A DNA stretch of 11,912 nt. It comes from JAABQT01 sp035459025 (lineage in GTDB: Bacteria > Pseudomonadota > Gammaproteobacteria > Burkholderiales > SG8-39). The notes beneath the pieces are model-generated. The model did not search any database, was not told the origin of the DNA, and saw only the letters and a list, made by a program, of their open reading frames with translations. The position numbers and the translations under genes were made by a program. This document shows, in pieces, positions 6,283 to 11,912 of this stretch. Location of the stretch: positions 1 through 11,912 of the forward strand of contig DATHYT010000078.1 in the NCBI GenBank assembly GCA_035459025.1, given 5' to 3'. The stretch's first letter is position 1. Every line of letters begins with the position of its first letter.

Positions 6283-8147
6283 GCCGCGGCCTCCCTGGCC
6301 GCGAGCGCGCCCGCCGGCTCGGGCGGAACCTGCTTGGTGCCGCTCAGGTTGGCGATCCAGAAGATGAACAGCAGGAACGCGAGGAAGAGCAGCGTCACGC
6401 CCGTGACCACGTTGCCGACGGTGGCGAGCGGCGGGATGAAGTTGTCGGGCGAGTTGTCCTTCATCACCGTGTAAACGTGCCAGTGCGTGCGCACCGAGGA
6501 GCGGATGTAGCCCATCAGCGCCATCAGCCAGGTGAAGGCGATCGGCAGCGCGAAGAGCGCGTACTGCGAGCGCTCGGACACCTTGCCCCAGTAAACGGGC
6601 AGCGTCTTCGCGCCCTTGAACATCAGGGTGTCGATCACCACGCCGGCCACGATCACGACCACCGTGGACATCACCTGGATGACGCTCGAGCCCACCTTGT
6701 AGACGGTGTTGGTGAAGTAGCCGTAATACACGCCGGCGAAGATGACGTTCGCGCTCGCGACGATGTAGATCGCGATCATCAGCGCGTTGCCCCAGTCGCG
6801 CCACGCGACCGTGATCTCCTTGTCGGCGCGCCGGTAGAGCTGGAACGACAGGAACGTGTAGATCAGCATCAGGAACACGGCGATGTTCTTCGCCGGCATG
6901 ATGCCGAGCGGCCCCAGCACCGGGTGGTTGCCGCCGCCCAGGCGCGCGATCTCCGCCCCGGTGTAGATGACGTTGTGCGGCGTCACCCATACCAGGAAGC
7001 CGAGCACCAGGATGACGGCGATGTACTTGATCAGCCAGCGGTAGCGCGCGCCGCCCTCGGTGCGCGACATGCCGGTCCACAGGTAGTAGTTCCCGGCCAG
7101 CAGGATGGTGCAGATGAGCACGGCCTGGATCACGAACAGCCACGCCAGGATGCCGCCCATCGCGAGAATGCCCATCTGCTGCGAATAGGCGTAGACCTCG
7201 GCCATCATCCAGTAGCCGGCGAACGGCAGCGGCAGGAACGCGAGGATCGCCGTGAAATTCGAGGTGTAGCCCATCCAGTCGTAGTGGGCCTTCTCGGCCG
7301 CCGTCCTGGCCGCGAGGAACTTGAACGCCGCGTAGGCGCCGACCACGGCGCCGCCGAAGGCGATGTTGGCGAGGAACCGGTGCAGGTTGAGCGGATTCCA
7401 GAGCGGCCCCTTCATGATCTCCCAGATGCTCCCGGTGACCGCGCCGCTCGCGGGGTCGACGCCGGAGGGCGCCATCATGAACGTGGTCCAGGAGTTCGCC
7501 ACCACGAGCAGCGTCGTGCCCACTGCGTTCAGCATCAGCCCGAGCGTGAGGTGCACCCACTTGCGGTTGCCGTAGCGCAGCGCGTCCCAGCCGTAGTAAT
7601 AAACGTAGAGGAACAGGCTCTCGAGGAAGAACAGCACCGCGTAGACGAGCACCTGCGATCCGAACACCCGCATCAGATAGCCCATGAATTGCGGGTAAAA
7701 CAGAAACAGCGCCAGCGCGAGCGTGCCGCCGAACAGCGCTGTGATGGCGTAGGCGGTCAGGCTGACCTTCATGAACTCGTGCGCCATGTCGTCGTAGCGG
7801 TCGTCGCCGGTCTTGAAGCCGATCAGCTCGATCACCAGCACGAAGATCGGCACCGCGAGCACCAGGGCGCCGAAGAACAGGTGCATCTGCGCGAGGATCC
7901 ACACCACGTTGCGGCTGCTCACGCCGAGATTCGGGTAGTCCGAGCGCTGCAGCTTCGGTGCACCCGGATCCGGCTTCGCCTTGCCCTGGGCGGGGGCCTC
8001 GGCCGCGGCGCCCTGCTCCGCGGCGGCCTGCGCGCCTGCCGGCTCGGCCAGCCCGATGGCCCCCGCGGCGAGAAGCGCCGCGAGGAGCACCGGCAGCAGC
8101 CCACGCCAGACAGATCTCCGGGACGCCCCGCTCGGCAAGCTGGTCAT
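6279..8147 (-). CDS. Cytochrome bd superfamily subunit I (CydA-like), likely non-quinol type
   Basis: 622 residues with many TM helices. The N-terminus has a hydrophobic stretch and an AGAQ site that could be cleaved, then an Ala/Pro-rich linker to residue 70. The core matches CydA by eye. QMHLFFG gives His89 (CydA His19). FFLESLFLYVYYYGWDAL matches CydA FFLES...FFFGWDRL and gives Glu176 (Glu107). VANSW matches VANGW. NPLNLHRFLANIAFGG gives His256 (CydA His186). The position matching CydA Glu99 is Val168. The quinol-binding Q-loop motif GRQPW of canonical CydA is absent and no CydB gene follows. Families of the superfamily without the quinol site are known and are thought to use other donors; here the co-translated di- and triheme cytochromes are the obvious ones. 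GGGGAGGGGG precedes the ATG. O2 reduction is inferred; reduction of another small ligand such as NO is not excluded. Confidence 0.85.
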   Translation of the reverse strand: MTSLPSGASRRSVWRGLLPVLLAALLAAGAIGLAEPAGAQAAAEQGAAAEAPAQGKAKPDPGAPKLQRSDYPNLGVSSRNVVWILAQMHLFFGALVLAVPIFVLVIELIGFKTGDDRYDDMAHEFMKVSLTAYAITALFGGTLALALFLFYPQFMGYLMRVFGSQVLVYAVLFFLESLFLYVYYYGWDALRYGNRKWVHLTLGLMLNAVGTTLLVVANSWTTFMMAPSGVDPASGAVTGSIWEIMKGPLWNPLNLHRFLANIAFGGAVVGAYAAFKFLAARTAAEKAHYDWMGYTSNFTAILAFLPLPFAGYWMMAEVYAYSQQMGILAMGGILAWLFVIQAVLICTILLAGNYYLWTGMSRTEGGARYRWLIKYIAVILVLGFLVWVTPHNVIYTGAEIARLGGGNHPVLGPLGIMPAKNIAVFLMLIYTFLSFQLYRRADKEITVAWRDWGNALMIAIYIVASANVIFAGVYYGYFTNTVYKVGSSVIQVMSTVVVIVAGVVIDTLMFKGAKTLPVYWGKVSERSQYALFALPIAFTWLMALMGYIRSSVRTHWHVYTVMKDNSPDNFIPPLATVGNVVTGVTLLFLAFLLFIFWIANLSGTKQVPPEPAGALAAREAAA

Positions 8148-8163
8148 TGGCCCCCTCCCCCTG

Positions 8164-8298
8164 TCAGCCGTGGTGCCCCGAGACGCCGCCGGAGTAGATC
8201 AGGATCCACCAGAAAAAGACGAGAATCGCCACCAGGGTCGCGAAGAACAGCCACGCGCCCCAGTTCGACTCGCGCGGAACACCCTTGCTATGCGGCAT
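8164..8298 (-). CDS. Small single-TM protein of the oxidase operon (44 aa)
   Basis: 44 codons and TGA. The product starts MPHSKGVPRESNWGAWLFF, continues as one hydrophobic helix (about 14-36: AWLFFATLVAILVFFWWILI), and ends YSGGVSGHHG. It lies 16 bp upstream of the bd-like gene and 15 bp after the 87-aa gene, all on the - strand. Tiny single-helix subunits (CydX in bd oxidases, CcoQ in cbb3 oxidases) accompany respiratory oxidases, so a structural or stabilising subunit is the natural guess. No sequence match to CydX is claimed. The terminal HH may bind metal or haem but could be chance. GCGGGAC is a modest ribosome-binding site. Confidence 0.72.
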   Translation of the reverse strand: MPHSKGVPRESNWGAWLFFATLVAILVFFWWILIYSGGVSGHHG

Positions 8299-8313
8299 GG
8301 AACGTCCCGCGCA

Positions 8314-8577
8314 TCAGTCACCCGCCCTGCGCTTGCGGCCGCCGGACTCGCCGCGCGACGCCACGGCCACCGGCTTGGCCGCCGCCAGGCCCAGGCTTGC
8401 GGCCGGGACCCCGCTTACCCGCTCGAGGAACTCGCACACCTCGGCGAAGCTCTGGAAGTAGATCTCCTCGCCGCCTTGAACGTGCTGGACGTGGCCGCGC
8501 CACTTGGCGTCGTCACCGGCATCGCGCTCCAGCCAGATGCGCGCGACGAACGATTGCGTGATTTGCGACCTGATCAT
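8314..8577 (-). CDS. Conserved small protein of unknown function (87 aa)
   Basis: The start at 8577 is chosen because the protein from there begins MIRSQITQSFVARIWLERD and the longer reading frame runs through the promoter element and into the regulator gene. The body (SFVARIWLE, WRGHVQHVQGGEEIYFQS, FAEVCEFLERVSGV) has the look of a widespread family of small uncharacterised proteobacterial proteins, predicted as three beta strands and a helix. The tail (SRGESGGRKRRAGD) is basic and disordered. There is no signal peptide, TM segment or cofactor motif, so it is likely cytoplasmic. It is the first gene after the shared promoter motif and 15 bp before the 44-aa gene, so it leads the oxidase operon. 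The ribosome-binding site (CCAGGG about 10 bp before ATG) is weak. Function unknown. Confidence 0.75.
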   Translation of the reverse strand: MIRSQITQSFVARIWLERDAGDDAKWRGHVQHVQGGEEIYFQSFAEVCEFLERVSGVPAASLGLAAAKPVAVASRGESGGRKRRAGD

Positions 8578-8656
8578 TGGAGCGGGCCCTGGGCGAGTTG
8601 CATGGTGTGCATGACGACCCAAGTACCATGCCGCAGTGACAGTCTGGTAACACGCC
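8578..8656 (-). promoter_or_regulatory. Promoter region of the bd-like oxidase operon
   Basis: The gap between the regulator's stop and the 87-aa gene holds site B at 8633-8652 on the side nearer the regulator. Downstream of the second half site, read on the - strand, ATG-G-TACTTG sits exactly where ATG-C-TAACTA sits after site A, so the similarity continues into the likely -10 position. No recognisable -35 box is present. The untranslated leader would be about 40 bases. Confidence 0.5.
8633..8652 (-). promoter_or_regulatory. Putative activator site B (11-bp-spaced direct repeat)
   Basis: On the - strand this reads TGTTACCAGACTGTCACTGC. The half sites TGTTAC and TGTCAC start 11 bp apart. It matches site A (2990-3009) at 16 of 20 positions, and all the differences fall at one base of the first half site or in the spacer. 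It ends 55 bp before the start of the 87-aa gene and lies 32 bp after the BTAD regulator gene, whose product is the best candidate to bind it. Confidence 0.55.
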
Positions 8657-8660
8657 GCGG

Positions 8661-8680
8661 GCGAGGCGGCGCGGCCTCGC
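8661..8680 (-). terminator. Hairpin just after the regulator gene
   Basis: GCGAGGC (8661-8667) pairs with GCCTCGC (8674-8680) around a 6-base loop, with partial pairing continuing outside through a 2-base bulge to CCGCGG. It starts about 5 bp past the regulator's TGA on the - strand. There is no T-run, so it may be a weak terminator or RNA-stability hairpin separating the regulator transcript from the oxidase operon. Confidence 0.4.
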
Positions 8681-8684
8681 GGCT

Positions 8685-9947
8685 TCAGCCCCGCGAAGAC
8701 GCCGGCTTGAGCTCTATGACCGACGGCGCCGTCGGCGCCCCGGCTTCGGCTTTTTCCTGCGCGAGGATTTCCCGGTACAGGCGCTGCGTTTCCGCCATCG
8801 GCTCGACGCCGAACTCCCGGCCAAGCACCTCCCGGCAGTGGCGGAACTGCGCGATCGCCCAGTCGCGGCGCCCGAGCCGCGCCAGGTAGCTCATCAGATC
8901 CCGGTGGAAGCTCTCGCGGCACGGGTCATGCACCAGCCCCTTGCGGCAGACCAGGACGGCCTCAGCGAACTCCCCGCGCTCCGCGTGGCATTCGGCCTTG
9001 AGCGTCAGCATGTCCATGTGGATTTCGCCGAGGCGCTCGCGCTCCTCCGCGCACCAGTCGGCGTGGGTGTCCTGCTCGAGGTACGCGCCCCGGTAGAGCA
9101 GCTGCGCCTCTTCGAAGCGCCGCAGGGCCTCCTCGATCTGCCCTCTGGCCTGCAGCGCGCGCCCCTCGGCCACGCATCTCTCGAAGCCCTCGGCGTCCAC
9201 CCACACCGCGTCGCGCTTGAGCAGGTACGCGTTGCCGACCGTCTGGATCGCGTCCTCGCTCGCGCCGCCGGCGCGCAGCTGCTCGCGAAGGTAGTACATG
9301 GTCACCTTGAGCCGGCCCCAGCTGCGCTCCTCGTCCACGTCGGGCCACAGGCAGTCCAGGATGCGCTCGCGGTGCACCGGGCGATCGAGCTGCGTGACGA
9401 GGAACTTGAGAAGCGTCACGGCCTGGCGCCTTTTCCACTTTTCCACCTCGAGGCCGCGGCCGTTCGCGACCAGGCCGAACTTGCCCAGCGCGAAGATCTG
9501 CAGCACCCCGCCCAGCGGCGCGCGCACGTGCCGGGCATCGCGCTCGCGCAGGAGCACCAGCGCGACGGGCGCGCCGCGAGACGGCCCCTGCGGCTGCGGC
9601 AGCACGATCGAGTGGTAGCTCACGTCCACCCAGCCGCCGTCCTTGCGGCGCACGCGGCAGCTTGCCACGCCCTGCGGCTGGCAGTCGCGGAAGCACTGGA
9701 AGACTTCGCACGCCGGGACGCAAAGCGGCTCGCCGCCGGGCCGGATCGCCTGCAGCACCTCGGCGCAGCGCCGCCCGATGGCCTCCTCGGGCGCGTACCC
9801 GAGCAGCTGCTCGGCGCCGCGGTTCCAGGCCGCCACGCGTTGCCGGTCGTCGATGACGAACGCCGCGTCCGAGGAGAACTCCGCGAGGCGCGCCGCGGTG
9901 GCCGTGTCCGTTTCCCTCAATGGCGCGGGAGAAGTTGCATCGAACAT
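8685..9947 (-). CDS. PAS-winged helix-BTAD transcriptional activator
   Basis: 420 residues; ATG at 9947 with AGGAG 8 bp upstream. The N-terminal PAS domain spans about 18-135 (FVIDDRQRVAAWNRGAEQLLGY, then RRKDGGWVDVSYHSI). It holds a cysteine cluster Cys76-X3-Cys80-X4-Cys85-X3-Cys89, plus Cys61 and Cys97. An OmpR/SARP-type winged helix spans about 148-245 (QAVTLLKFLVTQ, ERILDCLWPD, SWGRLKVTMYYLREQL). A bacterial transcriptional activator domain (BTAD), a TPR-like helical region, spans about 250-400 (AEGFERCVAEGRAL, LYRGAYLEQD, ALRRFEEAQLL). SARP/BTAD proteins activate by binding direct repeats next to the -10. The two 11-bp-spaced repeats at 2990-3009 and 8633-8652 are candidate targets. The PAS cysteines could bind an Fe-S cluster or form disulfides, making it a redox or O2 sensor; this is inference. 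It lies 25 bp downstream of the cytochrome-porin gene, probably in the same transcript. Confidence 0.9.
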   Translation of the reverse strand: MFDATSPAPLRETDTATAARLAEFSSDAAFVIDDRQRVAAWNRGAEQLLGYAPEEAIGRRCAEVLQAIRPGGEPLCVPACEVFQCFRDCQPQGVASCRVRRKDGGWVDVSYHSIVLPQPQGPSRGAPVALVLLRERDARHVRAPLGGVLQIFALGKFGLVANGRGLEVEKWKRRQAVTLLKFLVTQLDRPVHRERILDCLWPDVDEERSWGRLKVTMYYLREQLRAGGASEDAIQTVGNAYLLKRDAVWVDAEGFERCVAEGRALQARGQIEEALRRFEEAQLLYRGAYLEQDTHADWCAEERERLGEIHMDMLTLKAECHAERGEFAEAVLVCRKGLVHDPCRESFHRDLMSYLARLGRRDWAIAQFRHCREVLGREFGVEPMAETQRLYREILAQEKAEAGAPTAPSVIELKPASSRG

Positions 9948-9972
9948 CGGCGCGCTCCTCTTTGCGAAGGTT

Positions 9973-11148
9973 TCAGAAGAACAGGTGCAGCTCGCCGAAC
10001 ACGAGCTGCGCGTTCTGCGCCGCGTTCTGCGGAATGCCACGGTTCTCGCGCAGGCCCAGCCGCACCTGCGTGAACTGGTTCAGGAACGGCTCGTAGACCA
10101 CGCTGAAGCGCTCGCGCGCGTTCTCGAAGACGGCAATCGACGGGTCGAAATAGTCGTAGGTGAATTTCAGGTTGTGGCCCCGCCGGATCAGGAAGTTGAT
10201 CTCCGCGATGGCGAAGCGCTGCTCGACGGTCGGATTGTCGATGTAGCCCGCTTCAGCGAGCAGGCCAACGCGCCCAAACTGCACGCCGCCGTGCAGACTG
10301 GCCGTCTCGGTCCTGACCTTCTGGGTATCCTTGTTCGTCGAGTACGAGCCGCCCAGTCGGAACATCTTGTGTACGTAAGCGAGGGACCCCGTAACGCGCT
10401 TGTCGCGATTGGTCTCGATGGACGAGCCGGTTCCGTTGGTGTACGCGAGGTGCAGCGCCCAGGGCCCCGGCTCGTAACCCGCCTCGACACCGACGTCCGT
10501 GGTGCCATAGGTAAAACCGGTGGCCGAGCGCGTGAACGCCGTGTCGTCCTGCAGCCGCAGGCCAAAGGGCAGGAAGAACTGCCCAGCCTTGAGGTAGTAC
10601 GGCTCGCCGAGCAGCTCGCCCTTCAGCAAACCCACGATTTCCCGCGCGTCGCCGCCCTCGGCAAGCGTCTGGTAGAAGGTCACGCGGTCCGGAATCAGGT
10701 TGATTTCCAGATAGACGTTGTGCTTGCGCTGCGTGAAGGTCTCCGTCGCACCCGTGGCCGGGGGCTTGTTGCGCTCGAAGAGCACCCGGAAGTCGCCGCC
10801 AAGAGCGATGAAGTCGTTCAGCCGGCCGGTGAAGTAGCTGCTCTGGGAATCGGCCTTCAGCGGGTTGTCCTCGTCGTCCTTGGCCTCCTCGCTCGCGCCG
10901 ATCCGCCGCCAGTCGAGGAACGTGCTCGCCAGGCGCGTCTGCACGTACACGTTGGCGAAGTCCGTGCGCTTGCCGCCGCCGGTCATGTTCACGTGGCACT
11001 TGGAGCACTTGTAGCCTTCCTGGATCGCCAGGTACGGCTCGGCGTGCGCGCTCGAGGACAGAACGGCGGCAGAGATCCCGAACGTCGAGATCGCCGCCCC
11101 GAGCAGCCGGATTCCGGATCGCAACACTCCTCCCCGCGTTTGCCGCAT
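9973..11148 (-). CDS. Outer-membrane monoheme cytochrome-porin fusion (Cyc2-like architecture)
   Basis: 391 residues from the ATG at 11148 (GGGGAAAGAAG upstream); an earlier in-frame start would add a polar tail before the signal peptide. Signal peptide 1-36, cleaved after AHA. A single c-haem motif CSKCH (48-52) follows at once in the segment EPYLAIQEGYKCSKCHVNMT, then a stretch GGGKRTDF. The rest, about 330 residues, is alternating hydrophobic/polar beta strands with aromatic girdles and short turns (LNDFIALGGDFRVLFE, HNVYLEINLIPDRVTFYQT, YYLKAGQFFLPFGL), ending in ...ELHLFF with the terminal Phe of BAM-assembled barrels. This layout, signal peptide, one haem, then a barrel, is that of Cyc2-type iron-oxidation proteins, although I see no specific Cyc2 sequence match beyond architecture. 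It suggests electron passage across the outer membrane. It lies downstream of the lipoprotein cytochrome. Confidence 0.85.
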   Translation of the reverse strand: MRQTRGGVLRSGIRLLGAAISTFGISAAVLSSSAHAEPYLAIQEGYKCSKCHVNMTGGGKRTDFANVYVQTRLASTFLDWRRIGASEEAKDDEDNPLKADSQSSYFTGRLNDFIALGGDFRVLFERNKPPATGATETFTQRKHNVYLEINLIPDRVTFYQTLAEGGDAREIVGLLKGELLGEPYYLKAGQFFLPFGLRLQDDTAFTRSATGFTYGTTDVGVEAGYEPGPWALHLAYTNGTGSSIETNRDKRVTGSLAYVHKMFRLGGSYSTNKDTQKVRTETASLHGGVQFGRVGLLAEAGYIDNPTVEQRFAIAEINFLIRRGHNLKFTYDYFDPSIAVFENARERFSVVYEPFLNQFTQVRLGLRENRGIPQNAAQNAQLVFGELHLFF

Positions 11149-11213
11149 CTTCTTTCCCCTGCTCCCTTTGGCTTCCCGCCGCTCGCGCGGCTCTTGATTC
11201 TTTCCGCCGCCCG

Positions 11214-11732
11214 TCAGCACCCCGGGGCGCCGTCAGCGATCCAGTCCTTCATGTTCTGGATCGTTTCGGGCGCCAGCGCCGGGTTGGCCATCGGCATACG
11301 GACGGTTTGCGGCGCGATCGGCTCGCCGAGCGGACCCTGGCCTTCGACCTTCCAGATGACGTAGCTGGTGGCCGGGTTGCTGGCCGTGATTTCGTTGAGG
11401 GTCGGTATCTGGCCGCTCGGCCGTCCGACATTCGCGCAAGTGCCCGCCGTCGAGCTCCAGTCGACACCGAACGGCGCGCCGGCCCCGGTATGACACTGGG
11501 TACACACGCCACCGAAGACGTTGCTCTGCACCCAAGCGAGCGTCGCGTTCGGGTTCCCGCTCGCCGCGCCTCCCCCGCCGCCCCCGCCGCCTCCGCTGCT
11601 GCCCGTTCCGGCGGACTGCGACTGGCCCAGCAGATTGCCGGTCGAGTCGAGTCCCTCGCCCGAGCCGGCGCCGCAGCCGGCGGCGAGCACCACGGCCGCC
11701 AGCAGCACGAGGAGCCGTGCCCGCGCCGTCAC
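11214..11732 (-). CDS. Monoheme c-type cytochrome lipoprotein
   Basis: 172 residues. A GTG start overlaps the preceding gene's stop by 4 bp, with AAGGAG 8 bp upstream, so it is translationally coupled. N-terminal lipoprotein signal: basic MTARAR, hydrophobic core, and LAAGC with Cys20 as the lipid-modified residue. A low-complexity Gly/Ser linker of about 40 residues follows, with nine consecutive Gly at 47-55. Then comes one haem domain with CTQCH (77-81) and Met146 or Met148 in RMPMANP as distal ligand. The SNPATSYVIWKVEG and IQNMKDWIADGA segments are typical of small class I-like cytochromes. Cys99 and C-terminal Cys172 could form a disulfide. Likely anchored on the periplasmic side of the outer membrane, next to the cytochrome-porin encoded downstream, as an electron relay. 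Confidence 0.88.
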   Translation of the reverse strand: MTARARLLVLLAAVVLAAGCGAGSGEGLDSTGNLLGQSQSAGTGSSGGGGGGGGGAASGNPNATLAWVQSNVFGGVCTQCHTGAGAPFGVDWSSTAGTCANVGRPSGQIPTLNEITASNPATSYVIWKVEGQGPLGEPIAPQTVRMPMANPALAPETIQNMKDWIADGAPGC

Positions 11733-11912
11733 TTCTTCTGCTCCTTCGCGGCGACAGGCTTCGGATGCCGGACCTGGTTGGGGTTCTCGACGAACAGCCA
11801 GTAGAACCAGCCCTTGCGCTCCAGCGACTTGAGGTAATCGACGAGCTGCCAGCGTTGCTCGTCGTTCAGCTCGTCGAAGGCGGGCATCGGCGTGCCGTTC
11901 AGCCCGGTCGTG
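11729..11912 (-). CDS. C-type cytochrome, C-terminal part (start outside window)
   Basis: The frame is open to the right window edge; about 60 C-terminal residues are visible. TTGLNGTPMPAFDEL followed by NDEQRWQLVDYLKSL is the characteristic distal-Met loop and last helix of a class I cytochrome c: Met in GTPMPAF, then a Tyr/Leu-rich terminal helix. The CxxCH motif would lie upstream of the window. The tail after the helix (RKGWFYWLFVENPNQ...AAKEQKK) is aromatic then Lys-rich. The stop overlaps the start of the lipoprotein cytochrome gene (GTGA), so the two are co-translated. Size, number of haems and localisation cannot be judged from this fragment. Confidence 0.8.
   Translation of the reverse strand, partial: TTGLNGTPMPAFDELNDEQRWQLVDYLKSLERKGWFYWLFVENPNQVRHPKPVAAKEQKK

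Noticed and set aside
3179..8561. Very long open frames on the + strand opposite the cytochrome and oxidase genes
   Set aside because: They are antisense shadows caused by high GC at third positions. They give Arg/His/Asp-rich translations without domains, while the - strand frames carry haem motifs, TM helices and signal peptides.
8314..8922. A 202-residue version of the 87-aa protein starting near 8922
   Set aside because: The extra N-terminal part lies antiparallel to nothing conserved, overlaps the regulator gene on the same strand and crosses the hairpin and promoter element. Family-like sequence starts at the Met at 8577.
11164..11190. Hairpin GCCGC-TCGC-GCGGC upstream of the cytochrome-porin gene as a terminator
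   Set aside because: The stem is only 5 bp with no T-run, in DNA so GC-rich that such short stems are expected by chance.
11560..11600. Run of CCG/CCC repeats as a phase-variation microsatellite
   Set aside because: It encodes the Gly-rich linker of the lipoprotein cytochrome and is an irregular codon run, not a uniform short tandem repeat. Length variation would stay in frame only for multiples of three, and nothing here shows phase variation.

Overview
The window comes from a GC-rich proteobacterium, most likely a beta- or gammaproteobacterium with a chemolithotrophic or otherwise redox-specialised lifestyle. That guess rests on gene content (DsrC-like proteins, rhodanese, many c-type cytochromes, a bd-type oxidase homologue, a PAS-BTAD activator), not on a marker gene. 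No rRNA, tRNA, transposase, integrase or CRISPR array was seen. Coding density is very high: the largest gap without a gene is about 107 bp (8578-8684), so there is no unexplained stretch over 300 bp.

Left part (1-2014), a small sulfur-relay-like neighbourhood. On the + strand lie the C-terminus of a Cas6/Cmx6-like RAMP protein, a cysteine-less DsrC/TusE-like protein, an exported single-domain rhodanese and, after a gap, a second nearly identical cysteine-less DsrC-like protein. Between the rhodanese and the second DsrC copy, on the - strand, is a 131-residue ABM-fold protein. Its cysteine, HxxxH pair and C-terminal Glu can be placed by eye on the active site of sulfur oxygenase reductase (SOR).

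Middle and right part (2058-11912), all on the - strand. In transcription order it reads: end of a c-type cytochrome (cut by the window edge), a monoheme lipoprotein cytochrome, an outer-membrane monoheme cytochrome-porin fusion resembling the Cyc2 architecture, and a PAS + winged-helix + BTAD regulator. A hairpin and a promoter region follow. Next is an operon of an 87-aa unknown protein, a 44-aa membrane peptide, a cytochrome bd superfamily subunit I without a CydB partner, a membrane-anchored diheme cytochrome c, and a membrane-anchored triheme cytochrome c fused to an ethylbenzene-dehydrogenase-gamma-like domain. The last three genes overlap by 4 bp at each junction. After a second promoter region come an exported cupredoxin/carboxypeptidase-regulatory-like protein and a 46-aa membrane peptide.

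The two promoter regions on the - strand share a 20-bp element, TGTYACCAnnnTGTCACTGC. It is a direct repeat with 11-bp periodicity, the geometry that SARP/BTAD-type activators recognise, and the BTAD regulator is encoded just upstream of one copy. My working model, which is inference, is a regulon in which the PAS-BTAD protein senses a redox or other signal. It would switch on a periplasm-spanning electron pathway: outer-membrane cytochrome-porin, lipoprotein and periplasmic cytochromes or cupredoxin, then membrane di- and triheme cytochromes, then an oxidase that takes electrons from cytochrome c rather than quinol.
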